A DNA stretch of 64,000 nt from Streptomyces griseoaurantiacus (GTDB taxonomy: Bacteria > Actinomycetota > Actinomycetes > Streptomycetales > Streptomycetaceae). The notes beneath the pieces were generated by a model that saw nothing but the letters and a program-made list of their open reading frames with translations, searched no databases and had not been told where the DNA came from. Positions 28,533 to 38,185 of this stretch are shown here, piece after piece. The position numbers and the translations under genes were made by a program. The DNA is taken from positions 30,905 through 94,904 of the forward strand of contig BNBP01000022.1 of assembly GCA_014656015.1 (NCBI GenBank). The letters are read 5' to 3'. Every line of letters starts with the position of its first letter. Within the stretch, counting starts at the first letter, position 1.

Positions 28533-30281
28533 GTGCAGTTCGAGGTGTGGGCACCGCAGGCCGAGGACCGGGTGACGCTCCACTGCGAGGGCGCCACGCA
28601 CGCGATGGAGCCCGATCCGCGGCGCGCCGGATGGTGGCGCGCCGAGGCACCGGCGGGCGAGGGCACACGGTACGGGTTCGCCCTGGACGGCGGCCCGGTG
28701 CTGCCCGACCCCCGTTCGCGCCGCCAGCCCGACGGCCCCGACGGGCCGAGCGCGGTGGTCGACCAGGAGCGATACGAGTGGCGCGCCCCCTGGCCGGGCC
28801 GCGGGCTGCCGGGCGCGGTCCTGTACGAGCTGCACGTGGGCACGTACACCCCCCAGGGCACGCTGGACGCGGCCGCCGACCGGCTGGAGCACCTGGTGGA
28901 ACTCGGCGTCACGCACGTTGAGTTGATGCCGCTGTGCCCCTTCCCCGGCCGGCACGGCTGGGGCTACGAGGGGGTCTCGCTGTGGGCCGTGCACGAGCCC
29001 TACGGCGGCCCCGAGGCGCTCAAGCGGTTCGTCGACCGGGCGCACGAGCTGGGCCTCGGCGTGGTCCTGGACGTGGTCCACAACCACCTGGGCCCCTCCG
29101 GCAACTACCTGCCCGCGTTCGGCCCGTACTTCACCGACACCCACCACACCCCCTGGGGCGTCGCCGTCAACCTGGACGCGCCCGGCTCCGACGAGGTGCG
29201 CGCCTATCTGCTCGGCAGCGCGCTGGCCTGGCTGCGCGACTACCGGCTGGACGGGCTGCGCCTGGACGCCGTGCACGCGCTGCACGACACCCGCGCCCTG
29301 CACTTCCTGGAGGAGTTGTCCGCCGCCGTCGACGCGCTCGCCGCCGAGCTGGGACGGCCGCTGTTCCTGATCGCCGAGTCCGACCTGGCCGACCCCCGGC
29401 TGATCACGCCGCGCGCGCAGGGCGGCCTCGGGCTGCACGCCCAGTGGAACGACGATTTCCACCACGCCCTGCACACCGCCCTGACCGGCGAGGGCCAGGG
29501 CTACTACGAGGACTTCGCCCGCGCCCCGCTCGCCGCGCTCGCCAAGACCCTCGGCCACGGCTTCTTCCACGACGGCACCTACTCGACGTTCCGGGGCCGT
29601 TCCCACGGCCGTCCGCTGGACCGCACCCGGACCTCGGCGCACCGGCTGCTGGGCTACACGCAGACCCACGACCAGGTCGGCAACCGCGCGCAGGGCGACC
29701 GGCTCGCCGCCTCCCTCTCCCCCGGGCTGCTGGCCTGCGCGGCGGCGCTGATGCTGACCGCCCCGTTCACGCCGATGCTGTTCATGGGTGAGGAGTGGGC
29801 GGCGGGCACGCCCTGGCAGTTCTTCACCGACCACACCGACCCGGAGCTCGCCGAGGCGGTGCGCAACGGGCGGCGGCGGGAGTTCGCGGCGCACGGCTGG
29901 GCCGAGGAGGACGTCCCCGACCCGCAGGACCACGCCACCCGGGACCGCTCCTGCCTGGACTGGTCGGAGCCGGAGCGCGCGCCGCACGCGCGCGTGCTGG
30001 CCTGGTACCGGGAGCTGATCGCGCTGCGGCACGCCCAGCCGGACCTGACCAACCCCGATCTCGCCGACGTGAAGGTGACCTTCGACGAGGGCGCGCGCTG
30101 GCTGGCCTTCCGCCGCGGGGACGTCCGGGTGGCGGTCAACCTCGGCGAGAAGCCGGCCCGCGTCCCCCTCGGCCTGCGCGGGGCGCGGGTGCTGGCGGCG
30201 TGGGAGCCGGTGCCCGCGCCGGACGCGGACGGGGCGCTGTCGCTGCCGGGCGAGTCCGCCGTCGTCCTGCTGCGCGAGTAG
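28533..30281 (+). CDS. treZ: Malto-oligosyltrehalose trehalohydrolase
   Basis: 582 residues from GTG 28533, 6 nt after GGGGAG (an earlier in-frame ATG at 28461 has no such site). An N-terminal CBM48-like domain (VQFEVWAPQAEDRVTLHC) leads into GH13. YELHVGTYTPQGTLDAA, LDGLRLDAVHAL (nucleophile Asp near 245), LIAESDLADP (Glu) and QTHDQVGNRAQGDRL are all diagnostic. It releases trehalose from the TreY product. treZ is about 2.8 kb from treY, with three opposite-strand genes between them. Confidence 0.95.
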   Translation: MQFEVWAPQAEDRVTLHCEGATHAMEPDPRRAGWWRAEAPAGEGTRYGFALDGGPVLPDPRSRRQPDGPDGPSAVVDQERYEWRAPWPGRGLPGAVLYELHVGTYTPQGTLDAAADRLEHLVELGVTHVELMPLCPFPGRHGWGYEGVSLWAVHEPYGGPEALKRFVDRAHELGLGVVLDVVHNHLGPSGNYLPAFGPYFTDTHHTPWGVAVNLDAPGSDEVRAYLLGSALAWLRDYRLDGLRLDAVHALHDTRALHFLEELSAAVDALAAELGRPLFLIAESDLADPRLITPRAQGGLGLHAQWNDDFHHALHTALTGEGQGYYEDFARAPLAALAKTLGHGFFHDGTYSTFRGRSHGRPLDRTRTSAHRLLGYTQTHDQVGNRAQGDRLAASLSPGLLACAAALMLTAPFTPMLFMGEEWAAGTPWQFFTDHTDPELAEAVRNGRRREFAAHGWAEEDVPDPQDHATRDRSCLDWSEPERAPHARVLAWYRELIALRHAQPDLTNPDLADVKVTFDEGARWLAFRRGDVRVAVNLGEKPARVPLGLRGARVLAAWEPVPAPDADGALSLPGESAVVLLRE

Positions 30282-30296
30282 GGACGGGTCCCCGAT

Positions 30297-31682
30297 TCAC
30301 TCCCCGTCCCGCCGTTTTCCGGCCGGCTCGGCGGCGGTGCGGCGCCGGTGCACGGTGGCGACGGCGCCCAGGACCACGCCGATCGCGAGGACGATCAGCC
30401 CGCGCAGCCAGACCTCGCCGTCGACCTGGGTCGCCAGCGCCACGCAGGAGGCGGCGCCCAGGACGGGGACGACGGTGTACGCGCGGAAGTGCGGCCGCGT
30501 CGTCCGGTCCCGCCGCTGGACGAGGACGGCCGTGTTCACCAGGAAGAACACCACGAGGAGCAGCAGCACGAGGGTGGAGGCGAGGGTCGCCACGTCGCCC
30601 GTCAGCGCCAGCAGGAAGGCCAGGAGGGTCGTGGCGGCGATCGCGACCCACGGGGTGCGCCGCCCGGGGAGGACCCGGGTCAGGAAGCGGGGCAGGAGGC
30701 CGTCCCTCGCCATGCCGTAGGCCAGCCGGGAGCTCATGATGCCGGTGAGCAGCGCGCCGTTGGCGACGGCCACGAGGGCGATGGCGCTGAACACCTTGGG
30801 CGGCACCCCGCCCGCCTCCCGCACCACTTCGAGCAGCGGGCCGCTGGAGCCGGCCAGTCGCGCGGTGGGCACGGCGGCCGAGGCGACGAGGCCGACGAGG
30901 ACGTAGACCGCCCCGGCCGTCACGAGGGCGCCGAAGAGGGCGCGGGGGTAGGAGCGGCGCGGGTCCCGGGTCTCCTCGGCGACGTTGACCGAGGTCTCGA
31001 AGCCGACGAAGGAGTAGTAGGCGAGCACGGTTCCGCCGAGGACACCGGCGGCCGCCCCCTTGTCGGAGGTGCCCAGGTGGACGAGCCGGCCGGCGTCGCC
31101 GTCACCGCGCAGGAAGAGCCAGACGCCGAGCCCGACGACGAGGACCAGGCCGCCCACCTCGACGAGGGTCGCCGCCACGTTGGCCCGGGTGGACTCGCTG
31201 ATGCCGCGGGCGTTCAGCAGGGCGAGGAGGATCAGGAAGACGGCCGCCACCGCGACGACGGGGAGGCTGACGAAGGCGGACAGGTAGTCGCCGGCGAAGC
31301 CTCGGGCCAGCGCGGCCACGGACACGACGCCCGCGGCGAGCATGCAGAAGCCGGCGAGGAAGCCGGTGAAGGGCCCGTAGGCGAGGGTCGTGTAGTGGGA
31401 GGCGCCGCCGGCCCGGGGGTACTTCGTGCTGAGCTCGGCGTACGAGGCGGCCGTGAGCAGCGAGAGCAGCAGCGCGAGGAGGAGGGGCACCCACACGGCG
31501 CCACCCGACTCCGCGGCGATCTGGCCGATGAGGACGTAGACGCCGGCGCCCAGCACGTCTCCGAGGATGAAGAAGTACAGCAGGGGGGTGGTGAGGGCCT
31601 TCTTGAGCGGGGTGGTGCCGTCCGGCGGCGGGGCGCCGTGCCGGGGGGAACCGGCGGACGTCGGTGCGGGTGGAGTAGTCAC
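30297..31682 (-). CDS. APC superfamily amino acid permease
   Basis: 461 residues from GTG 31682. About 12 membrane helices are apparent, starting LLYFFILGDVLGAGVYVLIGQIA, with the GAGVY helix break typical of APC transporters, and SYAELSTKYPRAGGASHYTTLAYG after helix 2. Likely an amino-acid or polyamine importer; substrate unknown. Convergent with treZ, 15 bp apart. Confidence 0.9.
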   Translation of the reverse strand: MTTPPAPTSAGSPRHGAPPPDGTTPLKKALTTPLLYFFILGDVLGAGVYVLIGQIAAESGGAVWVPLLLALLLSLLTAASYAELSTKYPRAGGASHYTTLAYGPFTGFLAGFCMLAAGVVSVAALARGFAGDYLSAFVSLPVVAVAAVFLILLALLNARGISESTRANVAATLVEVGGLVLVVGLGVWLFLRGDGDAGRLVHLGTSDKGAAAGVLGGTVLAYYSFVGFETSVNVAEETRDPRRSYPRALFGALVTAGAVYVLVGLVASAAVPTARLAGSSGPLLEVVREAGGVPPKVFSAIALVAVANGALLTGIMSSRLAYGMARDGLLPRFLTRVLPGRRTPWVAIAATTLLAFLLALTGDVATLASTLVLLLLVVFFLVNTAVLVQRRDRTTRPHFRAYTVVPVLGAASCVALATQVDGEVWLRGLIVLAIGVVLGAVATVHRRRTAAEPAGKRRDGE

Positions 31683-31803
31683 CCGTGTCGGCTACCCCTG
31701 GAGCGCGGTGACAGACGGGACGGGCGTGACGTGCGCCGGGACGGCCCAGCGCCGGCGCGGCCCGGCGTCCGCCGCACGGCCGCGCCGCGGGCCCGCCGGT
31801 CCG

Positions 31804-32748
31804 CTACAGCTCTCCCGCCTCTCCCCGCAGGTCCGTGACGCGCTCCAGGAGGATCGGTTCCCAGGCGCGGCGCAGGCGGTGGCGGAGCGGGCGCGGGTCC
31901 TCGCCGGTGGGGGCGTCGAGGCGGGCGGCGAGGTGGAGCAGGGCGTCGCAGCGGGCCAGCCACAGGCCGCGCAGGCAGGGCCTGGGTCCGTAGCCGGCCA
32001 GGGTCGCGGCGCGCACGGCGGCGGGGGCGCCGACCGCGCGGGCCAGCCCGGCGATGTCCTCGGCCGGGTCGCCGGTCACGGCCTCACCCCAGCCGAGCAC
32101 CCCGCGCACCCTGCCGTCCTCGCCGATCACCAGGTGGGCGCCGGTGAGGCCGTGGTGCACGAGGACGGCCGTCCCCGGCTGAGCGGCGAGTTGCGCGGCG
32201 GCGGTGGCCGTGAACGCGGCGAGCCGGGCCGGGTCGAACTCGTCGGCCTCGCCGAGGCGCCGGGCGGCATCGCCCGCGGATCGGCGCAGGGCGTCCAGGG
32301 AGCGCGGCGCGCGGCGCGGCACGCCGAGCGTCTCGGCCTGCCGTACGGGGACCTCGCGCAGTCCGCGGAGGAGGGCGGCCAGGTCGGCCTCCCCGAGGGC
32401 GGAGACGCTCCGGTCCTCGGCGCTCGCGCCGGGCGGCCGGGTGTCGAGGGTGTAGGCGCGGCCGGGGCTCCACTCGCCGTGGGCGACGCCGGCGGGCACG
32501 GCGAGCGGCAGGTGCGGCCGGACCAGGTCGCGCAGCCGCGGTTCGCGGCGGCACCGCATGCTGCTGTCGCGGTCGGAGGCCAGCCGCAGCACGTGCCGGG
32601 TGCCGACCCACCAGAGTGTGCCCCCGGCGTCCTCGGCGGCGAGCCGCACCTCGGGCACCCCGGGTGCCGCCCCGTCGGACGTCTCCTTGAACAGGGAGCC
32701 GACGAGCCGGCGTACGTCCTCCGCCGTCGGGGTGGGTGCCTGGGTCAT
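31804..32748 (-). CDS. APH-fold protein lacking catalytic aspartates (predicted pseudokinase)
   Basis: 314 residues from ATG 32748. The APH-type layout is clear, but the active site is degenerate. Where active homologues read H-G/A-D-L-x3-N/H, this protein reads HHGLTGAH (198-205), replacing catalytic Asp by Gly. The metal-binding IDWGD-like motif reads VLGWGEA (217-223), with Asp replaced by Gly. The fold context (VLRLASDRDSSMRCRREP, GDPAEDIAGLA) is intact. I expect ligand binding or regulation instead of phosphoryl transfer. It lies 70 bp downstream of the M24 peptidase gene on the same strand. Confidence 0.78.
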   Translation of the reverse strand: MTQAPTPTAEDVRRLVGSLFKETSDGAAPGVPEVRLAAEDAGGTLWWVGTRHVLRLASDRDSSMRCRREPRLRDLVRPHLPLAVPAGVAHGEWSPGRAYTLDTRPPGASAEDRSVSALGEADLAALLRGLREVPVRQAETLGVPRRAPRSLDALRRSAGDAARRLGEADEFDPARLAAFTATAAAQLAAQPGTAVLVHHGLTGAHLVIGEDGRVRGVLGWGEAVTGDPAEDIAGLARAVGAPAAVRAATLAGYGPRPCLRGLWLARCDALLHLAARLDAPTGEDPRPLRHRLRRAWEPILLERVTDLRGEAGEL

Positions 32749-32818
32749 GGTCGTCGCGCCGTCGTCTCGGTGGTTCGGGCTTCCTGCCGGTGGCCGGACG
32801 GCCGCCGTGCCGCGCGGG

Positions 32819-33952
32819 TCACTCGACGAGCACCATCTCCCGTTCGGTGCGGTTCAGGCGCCGGCCGCCGTCCTCGGTGACCGTCACGATGTCCTCGATC
32901 CGCACGCCGAAGCGTCCGGGCAGGTAGATGCCGGGTTCGACGGAGAAGCACATGCCGGGGACGAGGGGCTGCTCCTCGCCCTCGATCATGTAGGGCGGCT
33001 CGTGCGTGGTGACGCCGATGCCGTGTCCGGTGCGGTGGATGAAGTACTCGCCGTAGCCGGCCGCGTCGATGACCTCGCGGGCCGCCCGGTCCACGTCCTG
33101 GCAGGCGGCCCCTGGGCGCACCGCCCGGAATCCGGCCTCCTGGGCCTGCCGGACGAGGTCGTGGACGCGGCGCTCCTCCTCGGTGGGCTCGCCGACGTGG
33201 ACGGTGCGGGTGGTGTCCGAGCCGTAGCCGTGCTTGAGGCCGCCGAAGTCGAGGACGACCATGTCGCCCCGTTCGATGACGCGCTCGCCGGCCTCGTGGT
33301 GCGGATTGGCCCCGTTGGGGCCGGAGCCGACGATGGTGAAGTCGACCTGGGAGTGGCCGTGGCGCCGCAGCAGGGTGTCGAGGTCGGCGGCGACCTCCTT
33401 CTCCCGGCGCCCGGCGAAGGGCAGGGCGCGGATCTCCTCGAAGGCGGCGTCGGCGGCGGCGCCCGCGGCCGCGAGGCGCTCCAGCTCGGCGGCGTCCTTG
33501 ACGGCGCGGAGCATCGGCAGGGCTTCGCCGAGCGCGAGGTGCCGCGCGTCGGGGTGGCGCCTGTGCAGGCCGAGGAGGTGCATCGCCCAGGCGTTGTCGC
33601 TGATCCCGAAGCGGCCGGCGGGGGCGAGGAGGGAGCCGGCGGCCTCGTACGGGTCCTGGCCGTCGGTCCAGTCGCGCAGGGTGAGGGCGCCTGCTCCGGC
33701 GGAGGCGGCCGCGTCGGGGGCCTCCAGGGTCGGCACGACCAGCACGGGCTCCCGGCCGGCGCGCAGTACGAGCAGGGTGAGCCGTTCGGTCTCGACCGGG
33801 CGGTAGCCGGTCAGCCACAGCAGGTCGGGGCCGGGGGCGATCAGCAGTGCGTCGAGCCCGGCCTCCTCGGCGGCCCGCGCGGCGCGGCGCATCCGGGCCG
33901 CGTAGTCGGCGGCGGTGAAGGGCGCGGGGTCACTCCCCGTGGCGAGGGCCAT
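32819..33952 (-). CDS. M24 family metallopeptidase (Xaa-Pro aminopeptidase-like)
   Basis: 377 residues from ATG 33952, with TTGGAGG upstream. An N-terminal creatinase-like domain (AEEAGLDALLIAPGPDLLWLTGYRP) precedes the pita-bread domain. The five metal ligands are visible: VLDFGG, YGSDTTRT, HRTGHGIG, VEPGIY and RIEDIV. It probably removes N-terminal residues before proline from peptides in the cytoplasm. It lies 161 bp downstream of geoA. Confidence 0.92.
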   Translation of the reverse strand: MALATGSDPAPFTAADYAARMRRAARAAEEAGLDALLIAPGPDLLWLTGYRPVETERLTLLVLRAGREPVLVVPTLEAPDAAASAGAGALTLRDWTDGQDPYEAAGSLLAPAGRFGISDNAWAMHLLGLHRRHPDARHLALGEALPMLRAVKDAAELERLAAAGAAADAAFEEIRALPFAGRREKEVAADLDTLLRRHGHSQVDFTIVGSGPNGANPHHEAGERVIERGDMVVLDFGGLKHGYGSDTTRTVHVGEPTEEERRVHDLVRQAQEAGFRAVRPGAACQDVDRAAREVIDAAGYGEYFIHRTGHGIGVTTHEPPYMIEGEEQPLVPGMCFSVEPGIYLPGRFGVRIEDIVTVTEDGGRRLNRTEREMVLVE

Positions 33953-34113
33953 GCTGCCTCCAAGGTCCACTCCCGCCATCCTGCCTCCCGGCGGGGACGG
34001 ATGCGAGCGGATTGCCCATGACCGCCCGGCGCGGCGCGGCCGCCCGGTGCCTCCGGGCCCCGTGAGGGGGCGCGCGGTGGACCGGGCGGGCGGCGCCGCT
34101 CTCGCGAGACGCC

Positions 34114-36264
34114 CTACACGGGCAGCGCGGGCCCGCGGTCCGGGAGGAAGCCGTGGGACCTGCGGGCCAGGTACTCCGCCCGGTAGCGGTCCACGTTCCG
34201 GTGCCAGTTCAGGATGCCGGACATCCAGTTCTGGAGCTGGACCACGTATCCCTCCACCGTCGCCCGCGCCTCGTGGGACAGCGCGAAGTCCTCGTAGAGG
34301 ATGGGCAGTTCGTGCGCGGAGACGTGCTCGAACTGTTCCATGCGCTGGTTCATCAGGTCCCCGACGACGCGCACCGCCTCGGCGTAGCCGCACTGGAAGA
34401 AGTTCTGCACGACGAGGATCGCGTTGTGGATCTCTCCCTCGTACTCGATCTCCTTCTGGTAGGAGAACACGTCGTTGAGGAGGACCGCGTAGTCCATCGC
34501 CGCGTTCTCCAGCGAGCAGATCGGCCCGCTGGTGTACACCTCGGCCGGCACGTTGGGCGCGTGCCCCATCCGGCACAGGTTCTTCGTGAGGTCGGAGCCG
34601 AAGGTGTCCCGGCGCATCTCCAGGTAGTCGACGGGGTCGGGCACGCGGTGCTGGATCTGGTTGGACAGCTCCCACACCCAGCTCGCCGTCATGACGTCGA
34701 CCGAGCGCCGCATGGTGCGACGCTGCTCGCGGTCCATGCCGGCCGTGGTGCGCTGCCACAGGTCGATCAGTGAGCGTTCCAGCGCGTTGACCGGGAGGAG
34801 CGTCGGTTCGCCGTCGACCGGCATGCAGGCCGAGAGCCGCTCGGTGCAGAGCCGGGCCCCGGCCAGGTCGCGGCGGTGGCCGTACATCAGGGGGTAGTAG
34901 TCGTCGCCGTAGGTGCCCCAGGCGAGCCACTGGGAGGCCAGGTCGAGGGCTTCGGGGGTGGCGTCGGGGTGGAGGCCGGCGGCGCACAGGGGCAGGTCGC
35001 AGGAGGCGAGTTTGTCCTCGTCCCAGACGCCCTCGGAGAGCATGCCCGCCTCCCGCGTCCAGGGCAGGAGCCGGGCGCGGGCGCCGTCGAGGTGCTCGCT
35101 GAGCCGGAGCGTGAACGGCATGCGCATCTCGGGGATGCGCGAGGGGCCGACCTTCTGGAAGGGGACGTGGGTGTAGGCGCGCAGCCGCTCGGCTCCGGCG
35201 TCGGCGAGGAGTCCGCGTACGTCGGCGGCGGAGGTTCCGGTGGCGGGCAGGCCGAAGGGGCGGCGGGCGGCCACGGCGCCCTCGTTCATGTAGCGGCTGG
35301 AGCGCAGGTGCCATTCGTGGCCGCCGGACTGCCAGTCCTGCAGTCCCCGCGCGTAGGCGGCGATCGCCGCGACCTCGTCCGGTGCGAGGCCGTGCTCCAG
35401 GGCGAGCGCGGGTACCTCGGTGAGCGCGGTGTGCTCGAACTGGTGGAGGCGGGAGGTCAGGATGTCGTTGACCCTCTCGGCGGCCTCCTGGGTGGTGCAG
35501 CCGAAGAACGTCTCCAGGACGAGGACGCCGTTGCTCAGCTCTCCCTCGTCCTCGACCTCGCGCTGGTAGGAGAACAGGTCGTTGCGCAGGTGGACGCCGT
35601 CGGAGAACGTCTCCATCAGGACGCGCAGCGGGCGGGACTCGGCCACCCGCGCGGGGACCTCGGCGGTGGCGTACTCGACGAGCCCGGCGGACCAGGGGGC
35701 GCCGCCGACCTTGCGGCGCATCTCGATGTACTCGACGGGGTTGGAGATCCGCCCCTCGTTGATGTTGGACAGCTCCCACAGGGACTCGTTCAGCAGGTGC
35801 TCGGTGGCGACGGCGAAGCGGCGCCGCCAGTCGGCCGACATCGCGGGAACCGTCCGGGCCCACAGGTCGGCGAGGCCCGCCTCGACCGGGTTCTGCGGTT
35901 CGGGGACGGGCGTGGCGGGGTCGGCCGGCATGAACAGCGGGAGCCGGTCCAGGTGCGCCTTGCCGGCCGAGCGGTCCTGGGTGCGTTTGAACAGCTCCAG
36001 GAAGTGGTCGTCGAAGAAGAACACCCACACGTACCAGTCGGTGATCAGGGAGAGGGCCGGGCCGTCGCAGTCGGGGTGCGTGTACGCGCACAGCAGGCCG
36101 TAGTCGTGGGCGTCCAGGTCGGACTGCTCCCAGACGCCGGAGCCCTCGAGCATGCCCATCTCGCGCGCCCAGGCGGTCGAGTGCGCGCGTGCCTCGTCGA
36201 GGTGGGGATTGAGCCGCGCGGGATACGGCATGTAGAAGTGCGGGAGGTGGAACGGCTGCGTCAT
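34114..36264 (-). CDS. geoA: Germacradienol/geosmin synthase (bifunctional terpene cyclase)
   Basis: 716 residues from ATG 36264 (MTQPFHLPHFYMPYPARLN), the expected size of two fused class I terpene cyclases. The N-terminal domain (germacradienol formation from farnesyl diphosphate) has DDHFLE and NDLFSYQRE. The C-terminal domain (retro-Prins fragmentation and cyclisation to geosmin) has a DDYYP metal motif and NDVFSYQKEIE. It makes the earthy odorant geosmin, linked in Streptomyces to sporulation. It is monocistronic as far as can be seen, with 107 bp to the upstream gene end. Confidence 0.97.
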   Translation of the reverse strand: MTQPFHLPHFYMPYPARLNPHLDEARAHSTAWAREMGMLEGSGVWEQSDLDAHDYGLLCAYTHPDCDGPALSLITDWYVWVFFFDDHFLELFKRTQDRSAGKAHLDRLPLFMPADPATPVPEPQNPVEAGLADLWARTVPAMSADWRRRFAVATEHLLNESLWELSNINEGRISNPVEYIEMRRKVGGAPWSAGLVEYATAEVPARVAESRPLRVLMETFSDGVHLRNDLFSYQREVEDEGELSNGVLVLETFFGCTTQEAAERVNDILTSRLHQFEHTALTEVPALALEHGLAPDEVAAIAAYARGLQDWQSGGHEWHLRSSRYMNEGAVAARRPFGLPATGTSAADVRGLLADAGAERLRAYTHVPFQKVGPSRIPEMRMPFTLRLSEHLDGARARLLPWTREAGMLSEGVWDEDKLASCDLPLCAAGLHPDATPEALDLASQWLAWGTYGDDYYPLMYGHRRDLAGARLCTERLSACMPVDGEPTLLPVNALERSLIDLWQRTTAGMDREQRRTMRRSVDVMTASWVWELSNQIQHRVPDPVDYLEMRRDTFGSDLTKNLCRMGHAPNVPAEVYTSGPICSLENAAMDYAVLLNDVFSYQKEIEYEGEIHNAILVVQNFFQCGYAEAVRVVGDLMNQRMEQFEHVSAHELPILYEDFALSHEARATVEGYVVQLQNWMSGILNWHRNVDRYRAEYLARRSHGFLPDRGPALPV

Positions 36265-36371
36265 GGCCGGGTCCTGCCCAGGGCCCCGTCCGCGCATCCG
36301 GACGGCGGAACATGATCACACCATCGCGTGAAGCGGTGGTGCGGGGGTTGCCGGGGGTGGTGCGCAGCGCC

Positions 36372-37562
36372 TCAGGGGCGCACTTGGATCAGCGCGTGCG
36401 CTCCGCTGGTGCGCCAGCGCTGTCCCTCCGTCTCGACCAGGCCGGTTTCCGTGTGCGGGTCGAGTCCGGTGATCACGTCGGACTTGAGGGTGCGCAGCGC
36501 GGCCACCGAGCCGGGGAAGTAGGCGGTCGGCCGGGCGAACGGGGTGGTCGGCGGCCAGAGCCGGTCGCCCACCAGGCGGCGGTAGTTGAGGTCGCCCTTG
36601 AGGACGGTGAGATCGGCGGCGGCGAACTCGCGCCGCAGGTCCTCCGGCATGTCGGCGTAGGGCAGGGGCGCGCAGGAGAACGGGTGGGCGCGCAGCACGA
36701 GCCGGCCGCCGGCCAGTGCCGACCACAGTCGCCGTCCGGCGGCACCCGCCTCGCCGGGCGCGCGGTGCAGCCGCTCGATCGCGTCCAGGACGTCGGCGGT
36801 GGTCGCGTCGGACACGTAATAGGGGTGCGGTTTGACGTGCAGCACCGCGCGTTCGGCCTCGCCGTGCCGCAGCAGGTGGTCCAGGAGCAGCAGATCGGGT
36901 ACGAGTTCGCGTCCCGCGTTGTCGGCGACCAGGCAGAGGGTGCCGACGGGCAGCAGCGACCACAGCGCCTCGCTGTCGTCGGCGACGAGGCGGGCGTCGC
37001 CGGTGCCCCCGGCCGCCGCGCCCGTACCGTGGCCGCTCTCGACGGAGAGCCGGAAGCCGAGGTCCGCGCGGTTGCCCCACAGGGAGCCGTGCAGCAGGGC
37101 GGCGGCGCGCGCCTCACGGGGTTGCTCGGCGAGCGCGTCGAGGGCCGCGAGTTCCTCCTCGGTCCCGGGCCCGTCGAGTTCGGCGCGCTTGAAGGGGCGG
37201 AACGGGTCGACGCCGCGCCAGGGCCCGCTGCCGAAGTAGCCGAGCGCGTCGAGGAAGCGGCGGTAGAAGTAGCTCTCCGCCCACAGGAACGGCGCCGCGA
37301 ACCAGGAGCGGCCGAGGTGTTCGGGCAGCCCCCACTCCTCCGTCCAGCGCTCGGCGTCGCGGGCGCCGGGTTCGGGCGCTTCGACGACGCCCTTGAGGTG
37401 GTTGTCGAGCAGCGCGGTGAGTGCGGCACGCTCCCCGGGGCCGTAGGGGACGGTGTCCAGGACGCGGGCGACGAGCGCGGGATGGCGTTCGGCGAGGACA
37501 CCGTGCGCGAAGGAGGCGGGGTCGTCGCTGACGATCACGGGGGCGGGGGCGGCCTCAGACAT
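36372..37562 (-). CDS. DUF89/ARMT1-like damage-control phosphatase
   Basis: 396 residues from ATG 37562. The metal-site motifs of the DUF89 family are present: LVADNAGRELVPDLLLLDHLL (Asp/Asn) and VLKGDLNYRRLVGD. The family hydrolyses phosphate from damaged or toxic sugar phosphates and related metabolites (ARMT1, PPAT-like members); the exact substrate is open. The start overlaps the stop of the upstream zinc-ribbon membrane protein by 8 nt, which indicates a two-gene operon. Confidence 0.85.
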   Translation of the reverse strand: MSEAAPAPVIVSDDPASFAHGVLAERHPALVARVLDTVPYGPGERAALTALLDNHLKGVVEAPEPGARDAERWTEEWGLPEHLGRSWFAAPFLWAESYFYRRFLDALGYFGSGPWRGVDPFRPFKRAELDGPGTEEELAALDALAEQPREARAAALLHGSLWGNRADLGFRLSVESGHGTGAAAGGTGDARLVADDSEALWSLLPVGTLCLVADNAGRELVPDLLLLDHLLRHGEAERAVLHVKPHPYYVSDATTADVLDAIERLHRAPGEAGAAGRRLWSALAGGRLVLRAHPFSCAPLPYADMPEDLRREFAAADLTVLKGDLNYRRLVGDRLWPPTTPFARPTAYFPGSVAALRTLKSDVITGLDPHTETGLVETEGQRWRTSGAHALIQVRP

Positions 37563-38127
37563 GGTCCTGCGCTCCTCGGGGACGGGGGAGGGTCCCGGGC
37601 GGGACGAGGGCCGCACGGGCCCCCTCCTCCAGCTCCCCGCCGTACCCCGCCTCGGTCCACACCAGTTTCCTGAACTGCTCCGGCGTCAGCCGACCCTGCC
37701 ACGGTTCGCCGCCGGGGCAGAACACCGACGCGCAGCCGGGGCAGTGGTACGCCGGTTGCCACAGCGCCTCGGCGCGGGCCTCCCCGGCGGTGACGGCGGC
37801 GCGTCCGCGGGTCTCGTTGCGCACGACGAGCGCCGTGCCGGCCAGGGCGATCAGGGCGAGGAGGAGCCCGCCGACGAGGGGCACGGTGGCGTGGCCGGTG
37901 AGGCCGCCGTGGGCGAGGGCGAGCCCCACCCCGGCCATGATCAGGCCCTCACCGGCGTGCAGCGCGGTCGTGCCGCGGGAGGCGACGGCGGGGGCCTTGG
38001 CGAGGCGGTCGGTGAGGTCGGCGACATCGGCGTGCGGCGGCGCGGGGTCCGCGACGGTGTCGGCGACGGACCGGGCGGGCCCGCCGCACCCGGGGCACAC
38101 CGGCGAGGGGGACGTCTGACTCGGCAT
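37555..38127 (-). CDS. Zinc-ribbon membrane protein, coupled to the phosphatase gene
   Basis: 190 residues from ATG 38127. An N-terminal CPGCGG knuckle, two adjacent hydrophobic segments at about 60-100 (GEGLIMAGVGLALAHGG, GGLLLALIALAGTALVV) and a second CPGCASVFCPGG knuckle near 130 suggest a two-helix membrane protein with cytosolic zinc ribbons. The C-terminal QFRKLVWTEAGYG is helical. No known family is recognised. The 3' end overlaps the phosphatase start, so the two may act together. Confidence 0.8.
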   Translation of the reverse strand: MPSQTSPSPVCPGCGGPARSVADTVADPAPPHADVADLTDRLAKAPAVASRGTTALHAGEGLIMAGVGLALAHGGLTGHATVPLVGGLLLALIALAGTALVVRNETRGRAAVTAGEARAEALWQPAYHCPGCASVFCPGGEPWQGRLTPEQFRKLVWTEAGYGGELEEGARAALVPPGTLPRPRGAQDHV

Positions 38128-38185
38128 CCGTTCACGCTAGCGGCACGAAGGAGTCCGCGCCCCGCCGCCCCCTCGCGGCCGCACG

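Noticed and set aside
32819..36319. A continuous 1166-codon minus-strand frame covering the M24 peptidase and the geosmin synthase region
   Set aside because: Only the first-listed part (32819-33952) encodes M24. The remainder is a GC-driven open frame shifted against geoA, which has the strong terpene-cyclase motifs.
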